Assembly (NCBI GenBank): GCA_022840285.1
Contig: JALHIE010000054.1
Span: 1-14,460 of the forward strand
From: Porphyromonadaceae bacterium
GTDB taxonomy: Bacteria; Bacteroidota; Bacteroidia; Bacteroidales; Dysgonomonadaceae
Length of the DNA: 14,460 nt
Direction of reading: 5' to 3'
Shown: positions 1 through 7,592 of the stretch, piece by piece
How the letters are laid out: each line of letters begins with the position of its first letter
Position numbering within the stretch: the stretch's first letter is position 1
Made by a program: the position numbers and the translations under genes
The notes under the pieces: model-generated
Told to the model about the DNA's origin: nothing
Databases searched by the model: none
Seen by the model: the letters and a program-made list of their open reading frames with translations, nothing else

Positions 1-1
1 T

Positions 2-406
2 GACGGATGCGCCAACAACGTGAGCGAATTCATCCAGGGAACAAAAGGTTCGTGGACAAGCCAGGGCGGACACGTGATCAAGGATCTGGCCGGAAACGTT
101 CTCTGGCAATACGACGGCGAAGCCGAAAAGGCCAACTTCAAGCAGACCGATCCCTACACGCTGGAGCACGTGAACCTGATTAACTGCATCCGGGGAAACA
201 AGCCCATCGAGCAGGCATCCGAAACGGCGGTTTCCAACCTGGCAGCAGTCATGGGACGCGAGGCGGCCTACAGCGGCCAGGAAACCACCTGGGACGCCAT
301 GGCGGCAGCTCCCCTGGATTATACTCCGGCAGACCTGAACATCGGCAAGATGGACATGAAAGGATTTACTGTTCCTGTGCCGGGAAGTGTTAAACAAAAG
401 AAATAA
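2..406 (+). CDS. Gfo/Idh/MocA family oxidoreductase, C-terminal part (5' end outside window)
   Basis: The open frame runs in from the left edge (codons GAC GGA TGC from base 2) and ends with TAA at 404-406, so only about the last 134 residues are visible. They look like the C-terminal domain of the Bacteroidota/Planctomycetes-type Gfo/Idh/MocA proteins: a beta-rich stretch (QGTKGSW, GNVLWQYDGE), then an EHVNLINCIRGNKP helix and the SETAVSNLAAVMGREAAYSG segment that usually closes this fold. Such enzymes oxidise or reduce sugars and cyclitols with NAD(P). The Rossmann domain and any signal peptide lie upstream and cannot be checked. The next gene, a Tat-exported sugar isomerase-like protein, starts 11 bp downstream, so the two are probably co-transcribed. 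That pairing recalls the YcjS/YcjR type of 3-keto-sugar metabolism (inference). The family is well supported; the substrate is unknown. An in-frame GTG at 20 is internal, not the start. Confidence 0.85.
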   Translation, partial: DGCANNVSEFIQGTKGSWTSQGGHVIKDLAGNVLWQYDGEAEKANFKQTDPYTLEHVNLINCIRGNKPIEQASETAVSNLAAVMGREAAYSGQETTWDAMAAAPLDYTPADLNIGKMDMKGFTVPVPGSVKQKK

Positions 407-417
407 ACGGTGAAATC

Positions 418-1341
418 ATGACGATAGACAGAAGAAAATTCATCAAATCTTCGCTTGTCGGTGCTACTGCAATTGGTCTTGGGAACTCCCTGGCCGCTTC
501 TGCAGGTGAAACTCCGGCAAGTGCTCCTCCCGCTTTTCCGATCAAATCAGAGCTTAAAATATCGTTTCAGGAAGGAACGGCTCCAGGAGCAAGCCTGAAC
601 GAGAAATTCGACTTTATGGAAAAACACGGGGTGGTGGGTTTTGAGCCCCACGGCAGGGGGATGAAAGGCAGGATGCAGGAGTTCAAAGATGCATTGAAAG
701 GACGAAACATCAAAGTAAGTGCAATTTGCGCCGGTTTCGAAGGATTCATTCTTTCTACAGACCCCGCCATCCGAAAAAAATGCCGCGACACGATGGAGGA
801 ACTGATCATCCTGGGTGGCGAACTCGGTTCAACGGGTGTGATCATTGTCCCGGCGTTCAATTCGCAGGTGCCGGTCATGCCGCACACCAGAGAAACGCGC
901 GATTTCTTGTGCGAACAATTCAACGAAATGGGTAACACCGCTCAAAAATACGGCACAACAGTTATCCTGGAGCCCCTGAACCGCAAGGAAGCCTTTTATC
1001 TTCGCCAGGTGGCAGATGCGGCTTCCATCTGCCGCGACATCAACAACCCGGGGGTCACCTGTCTGGGAGACTTCTGGCACATGACGTGGGAAGAGACGTG
1101 TGATATGGCGGCTTTCGTTTCTGCCGGGAAATACCTGCAACACGTGCATATGGCAAGCCGTAAGCGTCGCAGTATGCCGGGGGAAGACGGTGAAGCCGAC
1201 AACTACGTGAACGGTTTCCGCGGATTGAAAATGATCGGTTACGATAAATACGTCAGCTTTGAATGCGGCTGTCAGGGTGATCGCAAGGTGGTTGTCCCTG
1301 CAGCGCTCGACCTGTTAAGAAAACAATGGAAAGAAGCCTGA
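418..1341 (+). CDS. Tat-exported sugar isomerase/epimerase-like TIM-barrel protein
   Basis: This is a 307-residue protein of the xylose isomerase-like TIM-barrel family (AP_endonuc_2), which includes hydroxypyruvate isomerase and keto-sugar epimerases. The N-terminus shows a twin-arginine signal (DRRKFIK at residues 4-10, then a hydrophobic stretch and an Ala-rich region near 25-30), so it is probably folded in the cytoplasm and exported. The family's metal quartet appears complete: E185 (LEPLNR), D218 (GDFWH), H244 (HVHMA) and E282 (SFECG). It follows a Gfo/Idh/MocA gene after 11 bp and is followed by a strong terminator, so it ends that operon. By analogy with YcjR-type enzymes it may isomerise or epimerise a keto-sugar made by the neighbour; this is inference. 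The ATG at 418 is chosen because the Tat motif follows at once. Family confidence is high, exact reaction unknown. Confidence 0.88.
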   Translation: MTIDRRKFIKSSLVGATAIGLGNSLAASAGETPASAPPAFPIKSELKISFQEGTAPGASLNEKFDFMEKHGVVGFEPHGRGMKGRMQEFKDALKGRNIKVSAICAGFEGFILSTDPAIRKKCRDTMEELIILGGELGSTGVIIVPAFNSQVPVMPHTRETRDFLCEQFNEMGNTAQKYGTTVILEPLNRKEAFYLRQVADAASICRDINNPGVTCLGDFWHMTWEETCDMAAFVSAGKYLQHVHMASRKRRSMPGEDGEADNYVNGFRGLKMIGYDKYVSFECGCQGDRKVVVPAALDLLRKQWKEA

Positions 1342-1380
1342 AAAAGAACAAGTAAGTTATGCGAGCTTTGGCTTGATCTC

Positions 1381-1414
1381 AAAATCCCCGGAACACCCCT
1401 GTTTCGGGGATTTT
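1381..1414 (+). terminator. Rho-independent terminator after the sugar isomerase gene
   Basis: An inverted repeat pairs AAAATCCCCG (1381-1390) perfectly with CGGGGATTTT (1405-1414). The pairing continues inward through one G-T wobble and four more pairs to a CCCC tetraloop, giving a 15-bp stem. A T run (1411-1415) follows on the + strand. The matching A run on the left could let it work in both directions. It lies about 40 bp after the stop at 1341 and 116 bp before the next start. Confidence 0.88.
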
Positions 1415-1450
1415 TATCGGATAATGTAATGCATCAACCGGTTATTTTTA

Positions 1451-1458
1451 TATTTTTG
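1451..1458 (+). promoter_or_regulatory. Candidate -7 promoter box for the cytochrome c assembly gene
   Basis: TATTTTTG matches the Bacteroidota -7 consensus TAnnTTTG and lies in the spacer between the terminator and the ATG at 1531. I see no clear TTG-type -33 box at the expected distance, so this is a weak call resting on position and one motif. It would give a leader of roughly 65 nt. Confidence 0.35.
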
Positions 1459-1530
1459 TGACTGCCTGTGCCGTATAGAAACGATATTAAGTTGAAATAC
1501 GGGGGCAACTGTTTCAATATCAATTAAACT

Positions 1531-3948
1531 ATGGAAAAAATAAGACAACTTCTCGCATCCTATAAAACAACAATAGTACTCTTGCTTGTTTATGCCTTTT
1601 TAATGGCGCTTGCTACGTTTATCGAAAAAGAGATGACGACAGAAGCGGCCAAGATGATGATTTATTATTCACCCGTTTTCTTTTTCCTCCAATTTCTTTT
1701 GGTAGTAAATTTCATTCTAACGTTTGTTGATCACCGGTTTATGAAAAGACGCCGTTGGGCACTTACGGTTATACACTTCGCGTTTATAGTTATACTCGCC
1801 GGGGCTTTAACAACACATGTCTTTGGAAAAGAAGGAACGATGCACATTCGTGAAGGGGAAACAAACAACGTAATGGTTATGCATACGTCGAAAGGGGTAT
1901 TTAAGGAAGAACTCCCGTTCACGCTGGAACTTACTAAATTCAGGTTGATCAGGTATCCCGGTTCCATGAGCCCCTCCTCCTATGAAAGTGATTTGCGGAT
2001 ACATATCGATGGAGAAGTGCGTGAGGCCCGTGTTTACATGAACAATGTTCTCGATTTGAAAGGATACCGTTTTTTTCAGGCCTCATACGACGAGGACGAA
2101 CAGGGTACCGTTTTATCCGTCAATAAAGATGTGGCAGGACGAAACATTACTTACGCCGGATATTTTTTCCTGGTAGCCGGGTTTGTTTTGATGTTTGTTA
2201 CTTCAAATTCACGATTAAATAAACTTAGCCGTCAACTGAACGAACTGAGGCGTTCGGCAAAGCTGACGGCCGTTTTTCTGGCTATAACCTTCAGTGCCGG
2301 CGCGCAGGACTTTACCAGCCAGGCCGTTTTTCAGGCCGTGCAAAGAAATGCTGTTCCGGTGGAACATGCTGCGGAATTCGGGCAGTTACCGGTTCAATTC
2401 GCGGGCAGGATCATACCGATGAATACATTTTCGGCAGAGTTAATGAGAAAGATACATAAGAGCAATGAAATTGGAAGACTAAATTCCGATCAGTTCTTGC
2501 TGGGGATACTCACTATGCCGCAGATGTGGATGCAGGTGCCGTTTATTGCCAATTCCAACGAAGAGGTGGCAAAAATGTTTCAGTTGCCGGAAAAGCATGT
2601 TGCGTATGCCCAGGTTTTTGATCCGAAGGGAAACTACAAACTTCTTGCCCGGGTAAATGAAGCCTATCACAAACCCGAATCGCAAAGAAATGAGTTTGAT
2701 AAAGACATTATCAAGCTTGATGAAAAGGTGAACATTCTTTTCTTGTTGCTGAACCATAAACTGGTGGCACTTTTTCCAAAAGCGGATGCTCCCAACGATA
2801 CCTGGTATGCTCCGGGAGATGATTTGTCGGGATTTCCTGAAGAAGACTCCTTGTTTATCTCCCGCACTTTGCCCTTGTATCTCTCGGAAGTAAACCGGTC
2901 GCTTGAAAGCGGAGACTGGCAGCAACCCAACACAATTCTCGATTCAATAGCTGCCTTTCAGCAAAAGGCGGATCAGGCCGGTCATATAAACCTCAAGAAA
3001 ATACGCACGGAAATCCGTTACAACAAACAAAATATTTTTAGTAAAACCCGCACCGGTTATTTTGCCCTGGGCCTCCTGCTGCTTATTACGGCTTTCTTAC
3101 GGCTTTTCAAAGAGGCAACGTGGACAACTGTCCTTTCCAAGGTATTCGTTTGGGGCATTTTCCTGGTTTTTCTGTATCACGTCTACGGGATGGCCATGCG
3201 TTGGTATATATCGGGATACGCACCCTGGAGCAATTCATACGAAACCATGGTATATGTAGCCTGGGCAACCATACTGGCCGGATTGATTTTCGGACGGAAG
3301 AGCGATCTCACCCTGGCAACGGCAACCATCTTTGGAGGAATAATTCTTTTTGTTTCCGGTCTGAACTGGATGGAACCTCAGATTACAACGCTTGTTCCCG
3401 TGCTAAAATCCCCGTGGCTTATGTTTCACGTTGCTGTCACGGTAGCGGCTTACGGTTTTTTTGGGATAAGCTTGTTGCTGGGGTTATCCAACCTCCTTAT
3501 CATGAGTGTGACGAACAAGGAGACGGCATTGCTCCGCATCAGGGAGCTGAGTATAATCAACAACATGTCGCTGTTGGTGGGATTGGCCCTGATGACCATC
3601 GGTACGTTCTTGGGCGGTATCTGGGCCAACGAATCGTGGGGCCGCTACTGGAGCTGGGATCCCAAAGAAACCTGGGCACTCATTACCGTTGTCGTTTATA
3701 CCGTGGTCACTCATGTCCATCTGGTAAAGAAGCTGAATAACGACTGGTTCTTTAACCTGGCATCGGTGATGGCATTTGGTTCTGTGCTGATGACATTCTG
3801 GGGAGTTAACTACCTCCTGAGCGGCTTACATTCCTACGGGGAAAACGAAGGGGTTTCGGAAATCTTTGCTTACCTGTATGCGATCCTGGCCGGGGTTATC
3901 GTTTTAGCGCTTGTTTCCTACAGAGGATATAAGAAATTCAAGAGTTAA
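1531..3948 (+). CDS. ccsA: Cytochrome c biogenesis protein, ResB (CcsB)-CcsA fusion
   Basis: This 805-residue membrane protein fuses both halves of the System II cytochrome c synthetase, which moves heme across the inner membrane and attaches it to apocytochromes outside. Residues 1-225 are ResB-like: membrane segments near 14-30, 48-66, 78-96 and 207-224, around an extracytoplasmic beta-rich part. Residues 245-258 may be another membrane segment. A long extracytoplasmic region (about 260-505) follows, then the CcsA part with multiple membrane segments. The heme-handling WWD motif is clear: W703-G-R-Y-W707-S-W709-D710. Candidate heme-ligand histidines are H633, H728 or H730, and H767. The start lacks a Shine-Dalgarno site but has an A/T-rich leader, and MEKIRQLL runs straight into the first membrane segment. 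No cytochrome gene (for example nrfA) is in this window. A TlpA/ResA-like thioredoxin that could be its redox partner lies about 1 kb downstream on the other strand. The gene ends inside a heptamer repeat. Confidence 0.93.
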   Translation: MEKIRQLLASYKTTIVLLLVYAFLMALATFIEKEMTTEAAKMMIYYSPVFFFLQFLLVVNFILTFVDHRFMKRRRWALTVIHFAFIVILAGALTTHVFGKEGTMHIREGETNNVMVMHTSKGVFKEELPFTLELTKFRLIRYPGSMSPSSYESDLRIHIDGEVREARVYMNNVLDLKGYRFFQASYDEDEQGTVLSVNKDVAGRNITYAGYFFLVAGFVLMFVTSNSRLNKLSRQLNELRRSAKLTAVFLAITFSAGAQDFTSQAVFQAVQRNAVPVEHAAEFGQLPVQFAGRIIPMNTFSAELMRKIHKSNEIGRLNSDQFLLGILTMPQMWMQVPFIANSNEEVAKMFQLPEKHVAYAQVFDPKGNYKLLARVNEAYHKPESQRNEFDKDIIKLDEKVNILFLLLNHKLVALFPKADAPNDTWYAPGDDLSGFPEEDSLFISRTLPLYLSEVNRSLESGDWQQPNTILDSIAAFQQKADQAGHINLKKIRTEIRYNKQNIFSKTRTGYFALGLLLLITAFLRLFKEATWTTVLSKVFVWGIFLVFLYHVYGMAMRWYISGYAPWSNSYETMVYVAWATILAGLIFGRKSDLTLATATIFGGIILFVSGLNWMEPQITTLVPVLKSPWLMFHVAVTVAAYGFFGISLLLGLSNLLIMSVTNKETALLRIRELSIINNMSLLVGLALMTIGTFLGGIWANESWGRYWSWDPKETWALITVVVYTVVTHVHLVKKLNNDWFFNLASVMAFGSVLMTFWGVNYLLSGLHSYGENEGVSEIFAYLYAILAGVIVLALVSYRGYKKFKS

Positions 3949-3967
3949 GAGTCAACCTCTAACTTCT
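3940..3967 (+). repeat. Heptamer tandem repeat (4 x 7 bp) over the ccsA stop codon
   Basis: Four 7-bp units sit in phase: AAGAGTT, AAGAGTC, AACCTCT, AACTTCT. The ccsA stop codon TAA (3946-3948) lies inside. The array ends 8 bp before the ATG at 3976, so it fills nearly the whole spacer. Units 3-4 partly resemble the reverse complement of units 1-2 (AAGAG against CTCT), so a weak hairpin is possible. Two similar 28-bp arrays with different unit sequences occur at 7002-7029 and 7574-7601. Confidence 0.6.
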
Positions 3968-3975
3968 ATTAAAAT

Positions 3976-4950
3976 ATGATTCACTGGGGTTTTATCGGTT
4001 GTGGCAATGTGACGGAAAAGAAAAGCGGTCCGGCCTTTCGCAAAGTCGACGGGTCGGATGTGGTCGCGGTGATGCGTCGCGATGCTGAACTAGCCAAAGA
4101 TTACGCGGTCCGGCACAACATCGGCAAGTGGTATTCCGATGCGCATGCGTTGATTAACGATCCTGCTGTGAATGCGGTATACGTTGCTACGCCGCCCGGA
4201 TCGCATGCCGAATATGCCGTTGAAGCTATGAAAGCTGGAAAGCCGGTGTATGTGGAGAAACCGATGGCTGCTTCGTTCGAAGAGTGTGTAGCTATGGCAG
4301 AGGTGGCAAAAGAGACGGGCGTTCCCTGTTTTGTAGCTTATTACCGCCGGACATTGCCCTACTTCCTGCGGATAAGGCAGTTGCTGGAAAGCGGTGAGAT
4401 AGGGGAGATCAGCGAGGTGAAAATCCGGTTTGTCGTACCGCCGTATCCGGTTGACTTAAGCCGGGAAACACTTCCCTGGCGGGTGAAGAAAGAGGTTGCT
4501 GGAGCCGGGTATTTCTACGATTTGGCTTCGCATCAACTGGATTACCTGGATTTTATCTTCGGTGAAATTACTGAAGTAGCCGGTTCGGCTAAAAACGTGG
4601 CCGGATTGTACGATGTGGAAGATACAGTGGACGGGGAGTGGTTGCACAAAACGGGTGTGAAAGGCAGCGGACACTGGGAGTTTGCGGCTCACGTAAATGA
4701 GCGTACCGATGAGATTGAAATTATTGGTTCGCAGGGCTCTATCCGGTTTTCCACGTTTCACTTCTCACCCATCGTTCTTAACCGTCCCTCCGGTGAAAAA
4801 AACTATACCGAAGAAAACCCTGAAAACATTCAGTTTTACCTGATTCGAAGCCTGGTGAATTACCTGAACGGCAACGGACCCTATCCCGTAAGTGATTTTC
4901 GTTCTGCCATGCGAACCAATTGGGTGATGGATAAAATGCTCACTCCTTAA
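3976..4950 (+). CDS. Gfo/Idh/MocA family NAD(P)-dependent oxidoreductase
   Basis: This is a complete 324-residue member of the Gfo/Idh/MocA dehydrogenase family. The N-terminal Rossmann domain has the nucleotide-binding GCGNV at residues 8-12, ATPPGSH near 71-77 and the hallmark EKP at 94-96, whose lysine is usually catalytic. The C-terminal domain carries a D-x-x-x-H pair (D182, H186) where the family places its second catalytic residues. There is no signal peptide, so it is cytoplasmic, unlike the Tat-exported sugar enzyme at 418-1341. The start at 3976 is close to the Rossmann fold (MIHWGFIGCG), as expected. It lies 27 bp after ccsA, separated by a heptamer repeat, and overlaps the convergent thioredoxin gene by 11 bp. 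Its substrate, probably a sugar or cyclitol, cannot be read from sequence. Nothing links it to cytochrome assembly beyond position. Confidence 0.9.
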   Translation: MIHWGFIGCGNVTEKKSGPAFRKVDGSDVVAVMRRDAELAKDYAVRHNIGKWYSDAHALINDPAVNAVYVATPPGSHAEYAVEAMKAGKPVYVEKPMAASFEECVAMAEVAKETGVPCFVAYYRRTLPYFLRIRQLLESGEIGEISEVKIRFVVPPYPVDLSRETLPWRVKKEVAGAGYFYDLASHQLDYLDFIFGEITEVAGSAKNVAGLYDVEDTVDGEWLHKTGVKGSGHWEFAAHVNERTDEIEIIGSQGSIRFSTFHFSPIVLNRPSGEKNYTEENPENIQFYLIRSLVNYLNGNGPYPVSDFRSAMRTNWVMDKMLTP

Positions 4951-5533
4951 GCAGTTGATCAATTGTATTGGTAACTTTCTTGCTGTTCCAATCGGCAGCA
5001 CCTACTTTCCGGATGGCGATGCCACCGTTTTTCCCAATCAAAAAAGTGATGGGAATGGTGTTGGAAGCCAGTTGAGGGGGTGGGGCGGACTGTATGTAAT
5101 ACACCGGCAAGTCGTACCCTTTGCCGGTCATGAACTTATCCACCGTATCTTTAGGATCTGTGGTTGCAAATACGAACGCCACACCGGGATTGTTCCTGTA
5201 CTTGTTGTAAAGTTCCTGTATGGCTGGCATCTCAGCAATGCAAGGTGGGCACCACGTTGCCCAGGTATTCAGGAAAATCACTTTCCCCTGCGCCTGACTT
5301 AAATCGAAAGATTGACTGTTGTTATCGGTCAGCAGCCAGTGGTAATCGGTTAATTTTTCACGTTTTTCCAATTTTTGCACCGACGGAGTAAAGGAAGCCA
5401 TCAGCTTGCTCGTCCAGTACTTCAATTTGCTGCCGACCGGTGTAAATAAAACCAGGGCGATTAACCCGACAAAAATTATGTTTGAAACCCACGGACTTTT
5501 TTTGTTGATCTTCTGCGTTGTTTTTTCTTCCAT
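4940..5533 (-). CDS. Membrane-anchored TlpA/ResA-like thiol-disulfide oxidoreductase
   Basis: This thioredoxin-fold protein is 197 residues long from the ATG at 5533. One N-terminal membrane segment (about residues 18-32, SNIIFVGLIALVLF) would anchor it with the catalytic domain outside the cytoplasm. The active site is WCPPC (C95 and C98), preceded by FLNTWAT, and a cis-proline-type TIP loop is near 161, as in TlpA and ResA. Such proteins reduce disulfides in the cell envelope, often in apocytochrome c before heme is attached, so it could serve the CcsA fusion encoded nearby (inference). A longer frame starts at GTG 5590 (216 residues), but ATG is the usual start in this phylum, and a possible promoter at 5601-5632 would put transcription start almost on that GTG. 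The gene is convergent with the Gfo/Idh gene and shares 11 bp with it, leaving no room for a terminator between them. Confidence 0.87.
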   Translation of the reverse strand: MEEKTTQKINKKSPWVSNIIFVGLIALVLFTPVGSKLKYWTSKLMASFTPSVQKLEKREKLTDYHWLLTDNNSQSFDLSQAQGKVIFLNTWATWCPPCIAEMPAIQELYNKYRNNPGVAFVFATTDPKDTVDKFMTGKGYDLPVYYIQSAPPPQLASNTIPITFLIGKNGGIAIRKVGAADWNSKKVTNTIDQLLKE

Positions 5534-5600
5534 TTCCTTGTTTGCTTTCTCTTTGAACGCATTTTTCAACAGAAAGTTTTCAACACCCACCCGACAATAC

Positions 5601-5632
5601 CACTAATACAAGTTTCGCATGTGTTTCAAAAA
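5601..5632 (-). promoter_or_regulatory. Weak candidate promoter for the thioredoxin gene
   Basis: Read on the - strand, TTTTTG (5632-5627) is followed after 18 bp by TATTAGTG (5608-5601). This partly fits the Bacteroidota -33 TTTG and -7 TAnnTTTG pattern. The -7 box misses the TTT core, so confidence is low. It lies 68 bp before the ATG at 5533. Confidence 0.2.
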
Positions 5633-5695
5633 CAGCTAAATCTTATACAGACAACGTTTTGAGAATCCTTTTACGATTTACCGGCAACCTGATAA

Positions 5696-6907
5696 TTAAC
5701 TCGCTTCGCTTTTCTTCTCTTCTTTCCGGTTGGGCAAGATCAAGTTAAGAATCACGCCGACCATGGCCGCTAATCCAATGCCCGCAAAGGTAAAATCGCC
5801 TACCTTAAATATCGCGCCGCCAATCCCCGTAGTCAGGATAAGTGAGACAATGATCAGGTTGCGCGTTACGCTCATATCGGTTTTGTTGGCGATCATGTTG
5901 TTAACGCCGGTAGCTGCAATCATCCCAAAAAGCAACAGCATAATTCCCCCCAACACCGCGTTGGGTATAGTTTTAAGGAAGAAGCTTATCTTCCCTATCA
6001 ACGAAAAGACAATGCCCGTAACCGCCGCAATGCGAATCACGACCGGATCGGTCACTTTGGTCAGCACCATCGCACCGGTAACTTCCGAATATGTGGTAAC
6101 CGGAGGTCCGCCAATAAGTCCGGCAATACTGCACGCAATGCCATCACCCAGCAGCGTTCGATGAAGTCCGGGTTTTTTTACGAAATCTTTTTCTGCAACC
6201 TGGCTTACGGCATAGACGTCGCCAACGTGTTCAATAACCGGTGCAATGGCGACCGGAGCCATAAACAGGATGGCTTGCCACGAAAACTGGGGGGTGACAA
6301 ATTGCGGCAGACTAAACCAGGGAGCTTCAATAACGGGCGTAAAATCGATTTTCCCCATAAGAACAGCAGCAAGGTATCCCACAATGATTCCGCTGAAGAT
6401 AGGGATCAGTTTCAGTAATCCTTTGGCAAACATGCTTACGATAATGGCCGTTACAAGAGCAATAATGGCCAACAGCCAGTCTTCGGAGGCCATGTTCACA
6501 CCTGTTCCGGAAAGCGACAAGCCAATAAGCATGATGACCGGGCCGATGACTACCGGGGGAAATAACCGCTGGATAATTTTTATCCCTTGCCACTTGACGA
6601 GTGCACTCATCAGGAAGTAGACGGCACCAACGGCCACCAATCCCGACAAGGTTCCGGCCAATCCGAAAAGCTCGGTGGCTTTGACAATGGGCGCAATGAA
6701 TGCGAAGCTGCTGCCTAAGAAAATGGGAACAATGCCTTTCGTTACCAGATGAAAGACCAATGTTCCGATTCCGGCGGTGAATAGTGCCGTGGAGGGATCC
6801 AGGCCGACCAGAAGAGGTACTAAAACCGTGGCACCGAAAGCCACAAAAAGAAACTGAACCCCAACCACAGTTTTGGAAAGAGGGGTGAGCTGTTTTACAT
6901 TTTCCAT
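5696..6907 (-). CDS. uraA: Uracil permease, NCS2 (UraA) family
   Basis: This 403-residue inner-membrane nucleobase:proton symporter has many hydrophobic segments, as expected for the 14-helix UraA fold. Family marks are clear: the GSSFAFIAP loop at 65-73, the EHVGD motif with E226 (equivalent to the uracil-binding E241 of E. coli UraA), the KKPGLHRTLLGDG segment at 244-256, and TTYSE with E275 (equivalent to E290). The length fits the family (about 400-430). The charged tail NRKEEKKSEAS is probably cytoplasmic. The gene is transcribed leftward from the shared region 6908-7064 and ends about 160 bp before the thioredoxin ATG. Uracil is the best substrate guess from these two glutamates; xanthine or other pyrimidines cannot be excluded. 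I found no convincing terminator in 5591-5695. Confidence 0.92.
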   Translation of the reverse strand: MENVKQLTPLSKTVVGVQFLFVAFGATVLVPLLVGLDPSTALFTAGIGTLVFHLVTKGIVPIFLGSSFAFIAPIVKATELFGLAGTLSGLVAVGAVYFLMSALVKWQGIKIIQRLFPPVVIGPVIMLIGLSLSGTGVNMASEDWLLAIIALVTAIIVSMFAKGLLKLIPIFSGIIVGYLAAVLMGKIDFTPVIEAPWFSLPQFVTPQFSWQAILFMAPVAIAPVIEHVGDVYAVSQVAEKDFVKKPGLHRTLLGDGIACSIAGLIGGPPVTTYSEVTGAMVLTKVTDPVVIRIAAVTGIVFSLIGKISFFLKTIPNAVLGGIMLLLFGMIAATGVNNMIANKTDMSVTRNLIIVSLILTTGIGGAIFKVGDFTFAGIGLAAMVGVILNLILPNRKEEKKSEAS

Positions 6908-6938
6908 GCTAAAAAATACATTGTTTTTTTGATTCGCG

Positions 6939-6946
6939 CAAAGTTA
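6939..6946 (-). promoter_or_regulatory. Promoter -7 box for uraA
   Basis: On the - strand TAACTTTG is a full match to the Bacteroidota -7 consensus TAnnTTTG, 32 bp before the uraA ATG at 6907. No good -33 TTG is seen at 19-21 bp. Part of the box lies in a 10-bp palindrome AAGTTAACTT (6941-6950), which could be an operator. The leader would be about 25 nt. Confidence 0.5.
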
Positions 6947-7001
6947 ACTTATTTATCGATATTTTTAGTTAAACATTCACGATTTATGAAAAAAACAATC
7001 T

Positions 7002-7029
7002 TCTGGCTCCCGGTCTCTGACTTCTGACT
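7002..7029 (+). repeat. Heptamer tandem repeat (4 x 7 bp) upstream of the DUF4199 gene
   Basis: Four units lie in phase: TCTGGCT, CCCGGTC, TCTGACT, TCTGACT. The last two are identical, the first differs by one base, and the second is diverged. The array lies 9 bp before the -7 box at 7039 and 35 bp before the ATG at 7065, in the divergent promoter region. The arrays at 3940-3967 and 7574-7601 have the same unit and total length but other sequences. Confidence 0.5.
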
Positions 7030-7038
7030 TTTTTTAGT

Positions 7039-7046
7039 TACTTTTG
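7039..7046 (+). promoter_or_regulatory. Promoter -7 box for the DUF4199-to-lipoprotein operon
   Basis: TACTTTTG fully matches TAnnTTTG and sits 18 bp before the ATG at 7065, so the transcript would have a leader of only about 10-12 nt. The -33 position overlaps the heptamer repeat, where only CTG-like matches to TTG occur. This is the best promoter candidate for the seven closely spaced + strand genes that follow. Confidence 0.45.
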
Positions 7047-7064
7047 TAAGTTAAAAAGTTTTGT

Positions 7065-7592
7065 ATGCAGGAAGATAAAAGTCAGTTGATGAACTATGCC
7101 ATGTACGGAGGCGTTTTTTTGGGTTTGTTTTGGATGTTGAAATATCTTTTTGTGATGGGGGCGGGCCGGATCCCGGCTTTAAGTCTCCCCGGATCGTTTT
7201 TGGCCATTGGTACTCCACTTATACTTTTTTATTTTCTGGTAAAGTACAAAACGGTTATTGTAAACAATAATATGGGGTATTGGCACGGAGTTCAGTTTGG
7301 TATCATGTTGTTTTTTTTTGCGTCACTTCTGGAAGCAGTAATGGTCTTCGTACATGTTACCTGGGTTGACCAGGCTTTTGTAGGGAAACTGTATGAGAAT
7401 ATGATTGAAACCGTAAAAACAATGAATTTAAACGAGAGCATGGTAAATTCCCTTGAAGACCAACCGCTACCTACAACCGTAAACTATATCTTCAGCAATG
7501 TGATCCTGGCCGATGTTCTTATTGGAACGGTTTTGTCGTTGTTTGTTGTGCCGTTCGCTCGCAAGTACACACCCATCAATCGTAAATCGTAA
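7065..7592 (+). CDS. DUF4199 family membrane protein
   Basis: This 175-residue inner-membrane protein resembles the DUF4199 family of Bacteroidota, whose function is unknown. Four hydrophobic segments are visible, near residues 12-32, 40-58, 77-98 and 142-164. A polar loop of about 40 residues between the third and fourth (WVDQAFVGKL to EDQPLPTT) probably faces the periplasm. No catalytic motif is seen. DUF4199 genes often sit directly before a GT2 glycosyltransferase, as here (18 bp spacing), so a role in polyprenyl-phosphate-sugar or envelope glycan work is plausible but unproven. The last codons (NRKS and stop) are written in the heptamer repeat at 7574-7601, so the C-terminal tail could vary if the repeat number changes. 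Confidence 0.82.
   Translation: MQEDKSQLMNYAMYGGVFLGLFWMLKYLFVMGAGRIPALSLPGSFLAIGTPLILFYFLVKYKTVIVNNNMGYWHGVQFGIMLFFFASLLEAVMVFVHVTWVDQAFVGKLYENMIETVKTMNLNESMVNSLEDQPLPTTVNYIFSNVILADVLIGTVLSLFVVPFARKYTPINRKS

Noticed and set aside
418..1341. Possible foreign origin of the first operon, because it looks somewhat richer in G and C than the next genes
   Set aside because: The difference is modest by eye, the families are common in the phylum, and there are no mobile genes or repeats at its edge. A sliding composition plot would be needed.
3120..3740. 206-codon + strand open frame inside ccsA
   Set aside because: It lies wholly within the well-supported CcsA half, whose WWD motif and membrane segments are in another frame, and its translation has no recognisable domain. 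It is an overlapping shadow frame.
5534..5590. GTG 5590 as the start of the thioredoxin gene
   Set aside because: GTG starts are uncommon in this phylum, the added residues (GVENFLLKNAFKEKANKE) look non-conserved, and the possible promoter leaves almost no leader. It remains possible.
5591..5695. Terminator after uraA
   Set aside because: I looked for a GC stem followed by T on the - strand and found only short AT-rich palindromes such as AACGTT. This is not enough to call.
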